This document shows, piece after piece, positions 1 to 10,317 of a DNA stretch of 64,000 nt. This stretch comes from Nematostella vectensis (taxonomy: Eukaryota > Cnidaria > Anthozoa > Actiniaria > Edwardsiidae), in contig NC_064044.1 in assembly GCF_932526225.1 (NCBI RefSeq), positions 15,067,453-15,131,452 of the forward strand, read 5' to 3'. The notes below the pieces were generated by a model. It did not search any database and was not told the origin of the DNA. It saw only the letters and a list, made by a program, of their open reading frames with translations. A program made the position numbers and the translations under genes. Positions within the stretch are counted from its first letter, which is position 1. Every line of letters starts with the position of its first letter.

Positions 1-87
1 AAGCTCATATTTGTACCATTCTTTACAAACATGTCTGCCGTGTCTTGACTGTGAAAGAGCTCCAGTTAACAAAAATGGTTTAAAAAA

Positions 88-141
88 TGCCGAAACAGGG
101 GATTTTTCAGAGTTCCTACAAACTCTCCGGATTTAACCAGA

Positions 142-183
<42 letters not shown>

Positions 184-189
184 TTCGGC
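88..189 (-). pseudogene. tRNA-Phe copy 1, class B
   Basis: Anticodon GAA and the 29-nt T-arm insert; distal T strand unpaired; C56 of the B box changed to A. Same form in copies 10 and 12. Confidence 0.65.
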
Positions 190-371
190 ACGTTCATGTC
201 AAGACTTCGTCGGCTTGGTCTTAAATATGATGAATTTTGTATGAAAAAATAACAAGTGCGCAAAATTTCAAACAAAGAAGGACTGCTCTTCTTCGCCATT
301 GTTTTTGCGCAATAATCAAAACTTTATCTAATTATAAAAGTAAGACCTTCTAGATTTAAAAAAATGCATTT

Positions 372-443
372 TTCCCATACCGGGAGTAGAACCCGGGACG
401 TCTGGGTTAAAACCAGAAATCCTAACCGCTAGACCATATGGGA
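372..443 (-). tRNA. tRNA-Glu copy 1, anticodon UUA, T57
   Basis: Base 36 is A instead of C, so the anticodon reads UAA stop. T57 weakens the B box. Stems pair. Confidence 0.7.
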
Positions 444-620
444 TACCTGCTCACCTTAGGAAATGTTTTCTTGATTAAATACAGCGCGAAGAATAGTATT
501 ATGATACGATGATGTTTTCTCCATAAATTTATCAAGCTCATATTTGTACCATTCTTTACAAATATGTCTGCCGTGTCTTGACTGTGAAAGATGTCCAGTT
601 AACAAAAATGGTTTAAAAAA

Positions 621-671
621 TGCCGAAACCCGGGATTTTTCAGAGTTTCTACAAACTCTCCGGATTGAACT

Positions 672-716
<45 letters not shown>

Positions 717-722
717 TTCGGC
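621..722 (-). tRNA. tRNA-Phe copy 2, class A with insert
   Basis: GAA anticodon; G52 changed to A breaks one T-stem pair and touches the B box. Same form in copies 5, 13, 16, 24 and 31. Confidence 0.55.
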
Positions 723-904
723 ACGTTTATGTCCAGACTTAGTCTGCTCGGGCTTAAATATGATGAATTTTGAATGAAAAAATAAAAAGTGCCAAAATGG
801 CAACCAAAAAAGGACTGCTCTTCCTCGCCATTGTTTTTGCGCAATAATCAAAACTTTATCTAATTATAAAAGTAAGACCTTCTAGATTTAAAAAAATGCA
901 TTTT

Positions 905-976
905 TTCCCATACCAAGAGTAGAACCCGGGCCGTCTGGGTGAAAACCAGAAATCCTAACCGCTAGACCATATGGGA
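905..976 (-). tRNA. tRNA-Glu copy 2, T57
   Basis: UUC anticodon. Distal T strand CTTGG pairs through two G-U wobbles. Confidence 0.75.
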
Positions 977-1153
977 TATCTGCTCACTTTAGGAAATGTT
1001 TTCTTGATTAAATACAGGGCGAAGAATAGTATTAAGATACGATGATGTTTTCTCCATAAATTTATCAAGCTCATATTTGTACCATTCTTTACAAACATGT
1101 CTGTTGTGTCTTGACTGTGAAAGAGCTCCAGTTAACAAAAATGGTTTAAAAAA

Positions 1154-1207
1154 TGCCGAAACAGGGGATTTTTCAGAGTTCCTACAAACTCTCCGGATTG
1201 AACCAGA

Positions 1208-1249
<42 letters not shown>

Positions 1250-1255
1250 TTCGGC
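1154..1255 (-). pseudogene. tRNA-Phe copy 3, class B
   Basis: GAA anticodon, B box GGTTCAATCC kept, distal T strand unpaired. Confidence 0.65.
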
Positions 1256-1436
1256 ACGTTCATGTCCAGACTTCGTCTGCTCGGGCTTAAATATGATGAA
1301 TTTTGTATGAAAAAAAAAAAATGCGCAAAATGTCAAACAAAGAAGGACTGCTATTCTTCGCCATTGATTTTTCGCAATAATCAAAACTTTATCTAATTAT
1401 AAAAGTAAGACCTTCTAGATTTAAAAAAATGCATTT

Positions 1437-1508
1437 TTCCCATACCGGGAGTAGAACCCGGGACGTCTGGGTGAAAACCAAAAATCCTAACCGCTAGACC
1501 ATATGGGA
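1437..1508 (-). tRNA. tRNA-Glu copy 3, T57
   Basis: UUC anticodon; one G-U pair in the anticodon stem. Confidence 0.78.
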
Positions 1509-1686
1509 TACCTGCTCACCTTAGGAAATGTTTTCTTGATTAAATACAGCGCAAAGAATAGTATTATGATACGATGATGTTTTGTCCATAAATTTATCAA
1601 GCTCATATTTGTGCCATTCTTTACAAACATGTCTGCCGTGTCTTGACTGTGAAAGAGGTCCAGTTAACAAAAATGGTTTAAAAAAA

Positions 1687-1788
1687 TGACGAAACCCGGG
1701 ATTTTTCAGAGTTCCTACAAACTCTCCGGATTGAACCAGAGACCTTCAGATCTTTAGTCTGACGCTCTCCCAACTGAGCTATTTCGGC
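1687..1788 (-). tRNA. tRNA-Phe-like copy 4, anticodon AAA
   Basis: Class A with insert; G34 is A, and G71 is T so acceptor pair 2-71 is lost. Same in copies 15 and 18. Confidence 0.5.
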
Positions 1789-1970
1789 ACGTTCATGTCA
1801 AGACTTCGTCGGCTTGGTCTTAAATATGATGAATTTTGTATGAAAAAATAACAAGTGCGCAAAATTTCAAACAAAGAAGGACTGCTCTTCTTCGCCATTG
1901 TTTTTGCGCAATAATCAAAACTTTATCTAATTATAAAAGTAAGACCTTCTAGATTTAAAAAAATGCATTT

Positions 1971-2042
1971 TTCCCATACCGGGAGTAGAACCCGGGACGT
2001 CTGGGTTAAAACCAGAAATCCTAACCGCTAGACCATATGGGA
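1971..2042 (-). tRNA. tRNA-Glu copy 4, anticodon UUA, T57
   Basis: Same sequence type as Glu-1. Confidence 0.7.
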
Positions 2043-2219
2043 TACCTGCTCACCTTAGGAAATGTTTTCTTGATTAAATACAGCGCGAAGAATAGTATTA
2101 TGATACGATGATGTTTTCTCCATAAATTTATCAAGCTCATATTTGTACCATTCTTTACAAATATGTCTGCCGTGTCTTGACTGTGAAAGATGTCCAGTTA
2201 ACAAAAATGGTTTAAAAAA

Positions 2220-2270
2220 TGCCGAAACCCGGGATTTTTCAGAGTTTCTACAAACTCTCCGGATTGAACT

Positions 2271-2301
<31 letters not shown>

Positions 2302-2321
2302 TCCAACTGAGCTATTTCGGC
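2220..2321 (-). tRNA. tRNA-Phe copy 5, class A with insert
   Basis: As Phe-2 (G52A) plus one D-loop change. Confidence 0.55.
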
Positions 2322-2503
2322 ACGTTTATGTCCAGACTTAGTCTGCTCGGGCTTAAATATGATGAATTTTGAATGAAAAAATAAAAAGTGCCAAAATGGC
2401 AACCAAAAAAGGACTGCTCTTCCTCGCCATTGTTTTTGCGCAATAATCAAAACTTTATCTAATTATAAAAGTAAGACCTTCTAGATTTAAAAAAATGCAT
2501 TTT

Positions 2504-2575
2504 TTCCCATACCAAGAGTAGAACCCGGGCCGTCTGGGTGAAAACCAGAAATCCTAACCGCTAGACCATATGGGA
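2504..2575 (-). tRNA. tRNA-Glu copy 5, T57
   Basis: As Glu-2, 1,599 bp away. Confidence 0.75.
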
Positions 2576-2752
2576 TATCTGCTCACTTTAGGAAATGTTT
2601 TCTTGATTAAATACAGGGCGAAGAATAGTATTAAGATACGATGATGTTTTCTCCATAAATTTATCAAGCTCATATTTGTACCATTCTTTACAAACATGTC
2701 TGTTGTGTCTTGACTGTGAAAGAGCTCCAGTTAACAAAAATGGTTTAAAAAA

Positions 2753-2806
2753 TGCCGAAACAGGGGATTTTTCAGAGTTCCTACAAACTCTCCGGATTGA
2801 ACCAGA

Positions 2807-2848
<42 letters not shown>

Positions 2849-2854
2849 TTCGGC
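2753..2854 (-). pseudogene. tRNA-Phe copy 6, class B
   Basis: Gene body as Phe-3, but the leader switches to the CAGACTTAGTCTG form, marking a recombination edge. Confidence 0.65.
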
Positions 2855-3036
2855 ACGTTCATGTCCAGACTTAGTCTGCTCGGGCTTAAATATGATGAAT
2901 TTTGAATGAAAAAATAAAAAGTGCCAAAATGGCAACCAAAGAAGGACTGCTCTTCCTCGCCATTGTTTTTGCGCAATAATCAAAACTTTATCTAATTATG
3001 AAAGTAAGACCTTCTAGATTTAAAAAAATGCATTTT

Positions 3037-3108
3037 TTCCCATACCAGGAGTCGAACCCGGGTCGTCTGGGTGAAAACCAGAAATCCTAACCACTAGACC
3101 ATATGGGT
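3037..3108 (-). tRNA. tRNA-Glu copy 6, G57
   Basis: UUC and intact B box; base 1 is A, losing the terminal acceptor pair; one D-loop change. Confidence 0.8.
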
Positions 3109-3285
3109 TACCTGCTCACCTTAGGAAATGTTTTCTTGATTAAATACAGCGCGAAGAATAGTATTATGATACGATGATGTTTTCTCCATAAATTTATCAA
3201 GCTCATATTTGTGCCATTCTTTACAAATATGTCTGCCGTGTCTTGACTGTGAAAGAGGTCCAGTTAACAAAAATGGTTTAAAAAA

Positions 3286-3387
3286 TGCCAAAACCCGGGA
3301 TTTTTCAGAGTTTCTACAAACTCTCCGGATTGAACCAGGGACCTTTAGATCTACAGTCTGACGCTCTCCCAACTGAGCTATTTCGTC
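3286..3387 (-). pseudogene. tRNA-Phe-derived copy 7, anticodon GUA
   Basis: The anticodon reads as Tyr GUA in a Phe body. C2 is A, so the acceptor stem is mismatched. Class A insert present. Confidence 0.6.
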
Positions 3388-3569
3388 ACGTTCATGTACA
3401 GACTTCGTCTGCTCGGGCTTAAATATGATGAATTTTGTATGAAAAAATAAAAAGTGCGCAAAATGTCAAACAAAGAAGGACTGCTATTCTTCGCCATTGA
3501 TTTTGCGCAATAATCAAAACTTTATCTAATTATAAAAGTAAGACCTTCTAGATTTAAAAAAATGCATTT

Positions 3570-3641
3570 TTCCCATACCGGGAGTAGAACCCGGGAAGTC
3601 TGGGTGAAAACCAAAAATCCTAACCGCTAGACCATATGGGA
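3570..3641 (-). tRNA. tRNA-Glu copy 7, T57
   Basis: UUC; one variable-loop change. Confidence 0.75.
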
Positions 3642-3819
3642 TACCTGCTCACCTTAGGAAATGTTTTCTTGATTAAATACAGCGCGAAGAATAGTATTAT
3701 GATACGATGATGTTTTGTCCATAAATTTATCAAGCTCATATTTGTGCCATTCTTTACAAACATGTCTGCCGTGTCTTGACTGTGAAAGAGGTCCAGTTAA
3801 CAAAAATGGTTTAAAAAAA

Positions 3820-3921
3820 TGCCGAAACCCGGGATTTTTCAGAGTTCCTACAAACTCTCCGGATTGAACCAGAGACCTTCAGATCTTTAGTCTGACGCTA
3901 TCCCAACTGAGCTATTTCGGC
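3820..3921 (-). tRNA. tRNA-Phe-like copy 8, anticodon AAA
   Basis: Class A with insert; T49-G65 wobble and one D-arm change. Confidence 0.5.
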
Positions 3922-4103
3922 ACGTTCATGTCCAGACTTCGTCTGCTCGGGCTTAAATATGATGAATTTTGTATGAAAAAATAAAAAGTGCGCAAAATGT
4001 CAAACAAAGAAGGACTGCTATTCTTCGCCATTGATTTTGCGCAATAATCAAAACTTTATCTAATTATAAAAGTAAGACCTTCTAGATTTAAAAAAATGCA
4101 TTT

Positions 4104-4175
4104 TTCCCATACCGGGAGTAAAACCCGGGACGTCTGGGTGAAAACCAAAAATCCTAACAGCTAGACCATATGGGA
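4104..4175 (-). pseudogene. tRNA-Glu copy 8, degenerate B box
   Basis: Both C56 and G57 are T, so the B box is poor; also one D-loop change. UUC anticodon. Confidence 0.65.
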
Positions 4176-4352
4176 TACCTGCTCACCTTAGGAAATGTTT
4201 TCTTGATTAAATACAGCGCGAAGAATAGTATTATGATACGATGATGTTTTGTCCATAAATTTATCAAGCTCATATTTGTGCCATTCTTTACAAACATGTC
4301 TGCCGTGTCTTGACTGTGAAAGAGGTCCAGTTAACAAAAATGGTTTAAAAAA

Positions 4353-4406
4353 TGCCGAAACCCGGGAATGTTCAGAGTTCCTACAAACTCTCTTGATTGA
4401 ACCAGA

Positions 4407-4445
<39 letters not shown>

Positions 4446-4454
4446 ATTTTCGGC
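4353..4454 (-). tRNA. tRNA-Phe copy 9, class A with insert
   Basis: GAA; positions 8-9 swapped (AT for TA) and the insert hairpin altered at its 5' edge. Confidence 0.5.
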
Positions 4455-4638
4455 ACGTTCATGTCCAGACTTAGTCTGCTCGGGCTTAAATATGATGAAT
4501 TTTGAATGAAGAAATAAAAAGTGCGCAAAATGGCAACCAAAGAAGGACTGCTCTTCTTCGCCATTGTTTTTGCGCAATAATCAAAACTTTATCTAATTAT
4601 AAAAGTAAGACCTTCTAGATTTAAAAAAAATGCATTTT

Positions 4639-4710
4639 TTCCCATACCGGGAGTCGAACCCGGGCAGTCTGGGTGAAAACCAGAAATCCTAACCGCTAGA
4701 CCATATGGGA
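4639..4710 (-). tRNA. tRNA-Glu copy 9, G57
   Basis: UUC, all stems paired, one variable-loop base differs from consensus. Confidence 0.9.
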
Positions 4711-4887
4711 TATCTGCTCACCTTAGGAAATGTTTTCTTGATTAAATACAGCGCGTAGAATAGTATTAAGATACGATGATGTTTTCTCCATAAATTTATC
4801 AAGCTCATATTTGTACCATTCTTTACAAACATGTCTGCCGTGTCTTGACTGTGAAAGAGCTCCAGTTAACAAAAATGGTTTAAAAAA

Positions 4888-4941
4888 TGCCGAAACAGGG
4901 GATTTTTCAGAGTTCCTACAAACTCTCCGGATTTAACCAGA

Positions 4942-4983
<42 letters not shown>

Positions 4984-4989
4984 TTCGGC
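4888..4989 (-). pseudogene. tRNA-Phe copy 10, class B
   Basis: As Phe-1, with C56 to A. Confidence 0.65.
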
Positions 4990-5171
4990 ACGTTCATGTC
5001 AAGACTTCGTCGGCTCGGGCTTAAATATGATGAATTTTGTATGAAAAAATAACAAGTGCGCAAAATTTCAAACAAAGAAGGACTGCTCTTCTTCGCCATT
5101 GTTTTTGCGCAATAATCAAAACTTTATCTAATTATAAAAGTAAGACCTTCTAGATTTAAAAAAATGCATTT

Positions 5172-5243
5172 TTCCCATACCGGGAGTAGAACCCGGGACG
5201 TCTGGGTTAAAACCAGAAATCCTAACCGCTAGACCATATGGGA
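5172..5243 (-). tRNA. tRNA-Glu copy 10, anticodon UUA, T57
   Basis: Same sequence type as Glu-1. Confidence 0.7.
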
Positions 5244-5414
5244 TACCTGCTCACCTTAGGAAATGTTTTCTTGATTAAATACAGCGCGAAGAATAGTATT
5301 ATGATACGATGATGTTTTCTCCATAAATTTATCAAGCTCATATTTGTACCATTCTTTATGTCTGCCGTGTCTTGACTGTGAAAGAGGTCCAGTTAACAAA
5401 AATGGTTTAAAAAA

Positions 5415-5468
5415 TGCCGAAACCCGGGAATGTTCAGAGTTCCTACAAACTCTCCGGATTGAACCAGA

Positions 5469-5507
<39 letters not shown>

Positions 5508-5516
5508 ATTTTCGGC
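5415..5516 (-). tRNA. tRNA-Phe copy 11, class A with insert
   Basis: Like Phe-9 at positions 8-9. A 6-bp loss in the spacer to its left makes this the shortest unit. Confidence 0.5.
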
Positions 5517-5700
5517 ACGTTCATGTCCAGACTTAGTCTGCTCGGGCTTAAATATGATGAATTTTGAATGAAGAAATAAAAAGTGCGCAAAATGGCAACC
5601 AAAGAAGGACTGCTCTTCTTCGCCATTGTTTTTGCGCAATAATCAAAACTTTATCTAATTATAAAAGTAAGACCTTCTAGATTTAAAAAAAATGCATTTT

Positions 5701-5772
5701 TTCCCATACCGGGAGTCGAACCCGGGCAGTCTGGGTGAAAACCAGAAATCCTAACCGCTAGACCATATGGGA
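5701..5772 (-). tRNA. tRNA-Glu copy 11, G57
   Basis: As Glu-9, 1,062 bp away. Confidence 0.9.
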
Positions 5773-5949
5773 TATCTGCTCACCTTAGGAAATGTTTTCT
5801 TGATTAAATACAGCGCGTAGAATAGTATTAAGATACGATGATGTTTTCTCCATAAATTTATCAAGCTCATATTTGTACCATTCTTTACAAACATGTCTGC
5901 CGTGTCTTGACTGTGAAAGAGCTCCAGTTAACAAAAATGGTTTAAAAAA

Positions 5950-6003
5950 TGCCGAAACAGGGGATTTTTCAGAGTTCCTACAAACTCTCCGGATTTAACC
6001 AGA

Positions 6004-6045
<42 letters not shown>

Positions 6046-6051
6046 TTCGGC
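5950..6051 (-). pseudogene. tRNA-Phe copy 12, class B
   Basis: As Phe-1. Confidence 0.65.
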
Positions 6052-6233
6052 ACGTTCATGTCAAGACTTCGTCGGCTTGGTCTTAAATATGATGAATTTT
6101 GTATGAAAAAATAACAAGTGCGCAAAATTTCAAACAAAGAAGGACTGCTCTTCTTCGCCATTGTTTTTGCGCAATAATCAAAACTTTATCTAATTATAAA
6201 AGTAAGACCTTCTAGATTTAAAAAAATGCATTT

Positions 6234-6305
6234 TTCCCATACCGGGAGTAGAACCCGGGACGTCTGGGTTAAAACCAGAAATCCTAACCGCTAGACCATA
6301 TGGGA
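6234..6305 (-). tRNA. tRNA-Glu copy 12, anticodon UUA, T57
   Basis: Duplicate of Glu-1 at +5,862 bp. Confidence 0.7.
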
Positions 6306-6482
6306 TACCTGCTCACCTTAGGAAATGTTTTCTTGATTAAATACAGCGCGAAGAATAGTATTATGATACGATGATGTTTTCTCCATAAATTTATCAAGCT
6401 CATATTTGTACCATTCTTTACAAATATGTCTGCCGTGTCTTGACTGTGAAAGATGTCCAGTTAACAAAAATGGTTTAAAAAA

Positions 6483-6533
6483 TGCCGAAACCCGGGATTT
6501 TTCAGAGTTTCTACAAACTCTCCGGATTGAACT

Positions 6534-6578
<45 letters not shown>

Positions 6579-6584
6579 TTCGGC
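6483..6584 (-). tRNA. tRNA-Phe copy 13, class A with insert
   Basis: Duplicate of Phe-2 (G52A). Confidence 0.55.
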
Positions 6585-6766
6585 ACGTTTATGTCCAGAC
6601 TTAGTCTGCTCGGGCTTAAATATGATGAATTTTGAATGAAAAAATAAAAAGTGCCAAAATGGCAACCAAAAAAGGACTGCTCTTCCTCGCCATTGTTTTT
6701 GCGCAATAATCAAAACTTTATCTAATTATAAAAGTAAGACCTTCTAGATTTAAAAAAATGCATTTT

Positions 6767-6838
6767 TTCCCATACCAAGAGTAGAACCCGGGCCGTCTGG
6801 GTGAAAACCAGAAATCCTAACCGCTAGACCATATGGGA
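6767..6838 (-). tRNA. tRNA-Glu copy 13, T57
   Basis: Duplicate of Glu-2. Confidence 0.75.
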
Positions 6839-7015
6839 TATCTGCTCACTTTAGGAAATGTTTTCTTGATTAAATACAGGGCGAAGAATAGTATTAAGAT
6901 ACGATGATGTTTTCTCCATAAATTTATCAAGCTCATATTTGTACCATTCTTTACAAACATGTCTGTTGTGTCTTGACTGTGAAAGAGCTCCAGTTAACAA
7001 AAATGGTTTAAAAAA

Positions 7016-7069
7016 TGCCGAAACAGGGGATTTTTCAGAGTTCCTACAAACTCTCCGGATTGAACCAGA

Positions 7070-7111
<42 letters not shown>

Positions 7112-7117
7112 TTCGGC
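7016..7117 (-). pseudogene. tRNA-Phe copy 14, class B
   Basis: Duplicate of Phe-3. Confidence 0.65.
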
Positions 7118-7298
7118 ACGTTCATGTCCAGACTTCGTCTGCTCGGGCTTAAATATGATGAATTTTGTATGAAAAAAAAAAAATGCGCAAAATGTCAAAC
7201 AAAGAAGGACTGCTATTCTTCGCCATTGATTTTTCGCAATAATCAAAACTTTATCTAATTATAAAAGTAAGACCTTCTAGATTTAAAAAAATGCATTT

Positions 7299-7369
7299 TT
7301 CCCATACCGGGAGTAGAACCCGGGACGTCTGGTGAAAACCAAAAATCCTAACCGCTAGACCATATGGGA
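7299..7369 (-). pseudogene. tRNA-Glu copy 14, one-base deletion
   Basis: 71 nt: one C is lost from the 3' side of the anticodon arm. T57. Its counterpart Glu-3 is 72 nt. Confidence 0.7.
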
Positions 7370-7547
7370 TACCTGCTCACCTTAGGAAATGTTTTCTTGA
7401 TTAAATACAGCGCAAAGAATAGTATTATGATACGATGATGTTTTGTCCATAAATTTATCAAGCTCATATTTGTGCCATTCTTTACAAACATGTCTGCCGT
7501 GTCTTGACTGTGAAAGAGGTCCAGTTAACAAAAATGGTTTAAAAAAA

Positions 7548-7649
7548 TGACGAAACCCGGGATTTTTCAGAGTTCCTACAAACTCTCCGGATTGAACCAG
7601 AGACCTTCAGATCTTTAGTCTGACGCTCTCCCAACTGAGCTATTTCGGC
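7548..7649 (-). tRNA. tRNA-Phe-like copy 15, anticodon AAA
   Basis: Duplicate of Phe-4. Confidence 0.5.
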
Positions 7650-7831
7650 ACGTTCATGTCAAGACTTCGTCGGCTTGGTCTTAAATATGATGAATTTTGT
7701 ATGAAAAAATAACAAGTGCGCAAAATTTCAAACAAAGAAGGACTGCTCTTCTTCGCCATTGTTTTTGCGCAATAATCAAAACTTTATCTAATTATAAAAG
7801 TAAGACCTTCTAGATTTAAAAAAATGCATTT

Positions 7832-7903
7832 TTCCCATACCGGGAGTAGAACCCGGGACGTCTGGGTTAAAACCAGAAATCCTAACCGCTAGACCATATG
7901 GGA
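7832..7903 (-). tRNA. tRNA-Glu copy 15, anticodon UUA, T57
   Basis: Duplicate of Glu-4. Confidence 0.7.
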
Positions 7904-8080
7904 TACCTGCTCACCTTAGGAAATGTTTTCTTGATTAAATACAGCGCGAAGAATAGTATTATGATACGATGATGTTTTCTCCATAAATTTATCAAGCTCA
8001 TATTTGTACCATTCTTTACAAATATGTCTGCCGTGTCTTGACTGTGAAAGATGTCCAGTTAACAAAAATGGTTTAAAAAA

Positions 8081-8131
8081 TGCCGAAACCCGGGATTTTT
8101 CAGAGTTTCTACAAACTCTCCGGATTGAACT

Positions 8132-8176
<45 letters not shown>

Positions 8177-8182
8177 TTCGGC
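8081..8182 (-). tRNA. tRNA-Phe copy 16, class A with insert
   Basis: G52A form. Confidence 0.55.
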
Positions 8183-8364
8183 ACGTTTATGTCCAGACTT
8201 AGTCTGCTCGGGCTTAAATATGATGAATTTTGAATGAAAAAATAAAAAGTGCCAAAATGGCAACCAAAAAAGGACTGCTCTTCCTCGCCATTGTTTTTGC
8301 GCAATAATCAAAACTTTATCTAATTATAAAAGTAAGACCTTCTAGATTTAAAAAAATGCATTTT

Positions 8365-8436
8365 TTCCCATACCAAGAGTAGAACCCGGGCCGTCTGGGT
8401 GAAAACCAGAAATCCTAACCGCTAGACCATATGGGA
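8365..8436 (-). tRNA. tRNA-Glu copy 16, T57
   Basis: As Glu-2. Confidence 0.75.
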
Positions 8437-8613
8437 TATCTGCTCACTTTAGGAAATGTTTTCTTGATTAAATACAGGGCGAAGAATAGTATTAAGATAC
8501 GATGATGTTTTCTCCATAAATTTATCAAGCTCATATTTGTACCATTCTTTACAAACATGTCTGTTGTGTCTTGACTGTGAAAGAGCTCCAGTTAACAAAA
8601 ATGGTTTAAAAAA

Positions 8614-8667
8614 TGCCGAAACAGGGGATTTTTCAGAGTTCCTACAAACTCTCCGGATTGAACCAGA

Positions 8668-8709
<42 letters not shown>

Positions 8710-8715
8710 TTCGGC
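8614..8715 (-). pseudogene. tRNA-Phe copy 17, class B
   Basis: As Phe-3; last gene of the duplicated block. Confidence 0.65.
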
Positions 8716-8897
8716 ACGTTCATGTCCAGACTTCGTCTGCTCGGGCTTAAATATGATGAATTTTGTATGAAAAAAAAAAAAATGCGCAAAATGTCAAACA
8801 AAGAAGGACTGCTATTCTTCGCCATTGATTTTTCGCAATAATCAAAACTTTATCTAATTATAAAAGTAAGACCTTCTAGATTTAAAAAAATGCATTT

Positions 8898-8969
8898 TTC
8901 CCATACCGGGAGTAGAACCCGGGACGTCTGGGTGAAAACCAAAAATCCTAACCGCTAGACCATATGGGA
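8898..8969 (-). tRNA. tRNA-Glu copy 17, T57
   Basis: UUC, as Glu-3. Confidence 0.78.
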
Positions 8970-9147
8970 TACCTGCTCACCTTAGGAAATGTTTTCTTGA
9001 TTAAATACAGCGCAAAGAATAGTATTATGATACGATGATGTTTTGTCCATAAATTTATCAAGCTCATATTTGTGCCATTCTTTACAAACATGTCTGCCGT
9101 GTCTTGACTGTGAAAGAGGTCCAGTTAACAAAAATGGTTTAAAAAAA

Positions 9148-9249
9148 TGACGAAACCCGGGATTTTTCAGAGTTCCTACAAACTCTCCGGATTGAACCAG
9201 AGACCTTCAGATCTTTAGTCTGACGCTCTCCCAACTGAGCTATTTCGGC
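9148..9249 (-). tRNA. tRNA-Phe-like copy 18, anticodon AAA
   Basis: As Phe-4, including the acceptor mismatch. Confidence 0.5.
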
Positions 9250-9431
9250 ACGTTCATGTCCAGACTTCGTCTGCTCGGGCTTAAATATGATGAATTTTGT
9301 ATGAAAAAATAAAAAGTGCGCAAAATGTCAAACAAAGAAGGACTGCTATTCTTCGCCATTGATTTTGCGCAATAATCAAAACTTTATCTAATTATAAAAG
9401 TAAGACCTTCTAGATTTAAAAAAATGCATTT

Positions 9432-9503
9432 TTCCCATACCGGGAGTAGAACCCGGGACGTCTGGGTGAAAACCAAAAATCCTAACCGCTAGACCATATG
9501 GGA
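9432..9503 (-). tRNA. tRNA-Glu copy 18, T57
   Basis: UUC, as Glu-3. Confidence 0.78.
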
Positions 9504-9680
9504 TACCTGCTCACCTTAGGAAATGTTTTCTTGATAAAATACAGCGCGAAGAATAGTATTATGATACGATGATGTTTTGTCCATAAATTTATCAAGCTCA
9601 TATTTGTGCCATTCTTTACAAACATGTCTGCCGTGTCTTGACTGTGAAAGAGGTCCAGTTAACAAAAATGGTTTAAAAAA

Positions 9681-9726
9681 TGCCGAAACCCGGGATTTTT
9701 CAGAGTTCCTACAAACTCTCCGGATT

Positions 9727-9774
<48 letters not shown>

Positions 9775-9782
9775 TGTTCGGC
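9681..9782 (-). tRNA. tRNA-Phe copy 19, class A with insert
   Basis: GAA; A7 is C and T8 is A, losing acceptor pair 7-66. Same in copies 21, 27 and 34. Confidence 0.5.
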
Positions 9783-9965
9783 ACGTTCATGTCCAGACTT
9801 AGTCTGCTCGGGCTTAAATATGATGAATTTTGAATGAAGAAATAAAAAGTGCGCAAAATGGCAACCAAAGAAGGACTGCTCTTCTTTGCCATTGTTTTTG
9901 CGCAATAATCAAAACTTTATCTAATTATAAAAGTAAGACCTTCTAGATTTAAAAAAATGCATTTT

Positions 9966-10037
9966 TTGCCATACCGGGAGTAGAACCCGGGACGTCTGGG
10001 TGAAAACCAAAAATCCTGACCGCTAGACCATATGGTA
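9966..10037 (-). pseudogene. tRNA-Glu copy 19, acceptor mismatches
   Basis: T57; both strands of pair 2-71 are changed to an A-C mismatch; D-arm change. Confidence 0.65.
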
Positions 10038-10215
10038 TACCTGCTCACCTTAGGAAATGTTTTCTTAATTAAATACAGCGCGAAGAATAGTATTATGATA
10101 CGATGATGTTTTGTCCATAAATTTATCAAGCTCATATTTGTGCCATTCTTTACAAACATGTCTGCCGTGTCTTGACTGTGAAAGAGGTCCAGTTAACAAA
10201 AATGGTTTAAAAAAA

Positions 10216-10317
10216 TGCCGAAACCCGGGATTTTTCAGACTTCCTACAAACTCTCCGGATTGAACCAGAGACCTTCAGATCTTTAGTCTGACGCTCTCCC
10301 AACTGAGCTATTTCGGC
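10216..10317 (-). tRNA. tRNA-Phe-like copy 20, anticodon AAA
   Basis: Class A; one change in the insert stem. Confidence 0.5.

Larger units (their letters stand above)
1..2865. repeat. Duplicated block, left copy (period 5,862 bp)
   Basis: Units 1 to Phe-6 match 5863-8726 almost base for base, offset 5,862 then 5,861 after a one-base loss at Glu-14. Within the block a 3-unit module of 1,599 bp is itself repeated (Phe-2/Glu-2/Phe-3 equals Phe-5/Glu-5/Phe-6). Confidence 0.85.
5863..8726. repeat. Duplicated block, right copy (period 5,862 bp)
   Basis: Partner of 1-2865. The match stops between Phe-17 and Glu-17: Glu-17 carries T57 where its counterpart Glu-6 has G57. Confidence 0.85.

Noticed and set aside
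372-443. UUA copies as evidence for a changed genetic code (UAA read as Glu, as in some ciliates)
   Set aside because: The tRNA bodies are of animal type and 14 of 15 UUA copies have a damaged B box, so mutation and amplification explain them better.
456-851. Minus-strand reading frames of about 80-140 codons in most units, starting MIIAQKQW or MRKNNGEEEQ
   Set aside because: They run through spacer and straight across the Phe gene. The motif AQLGERQTEDLKV is the translation of tRNA-Phe itself, a familiar artefact. Frame length shifts from unit to unit with indels, without codon-level conservation.
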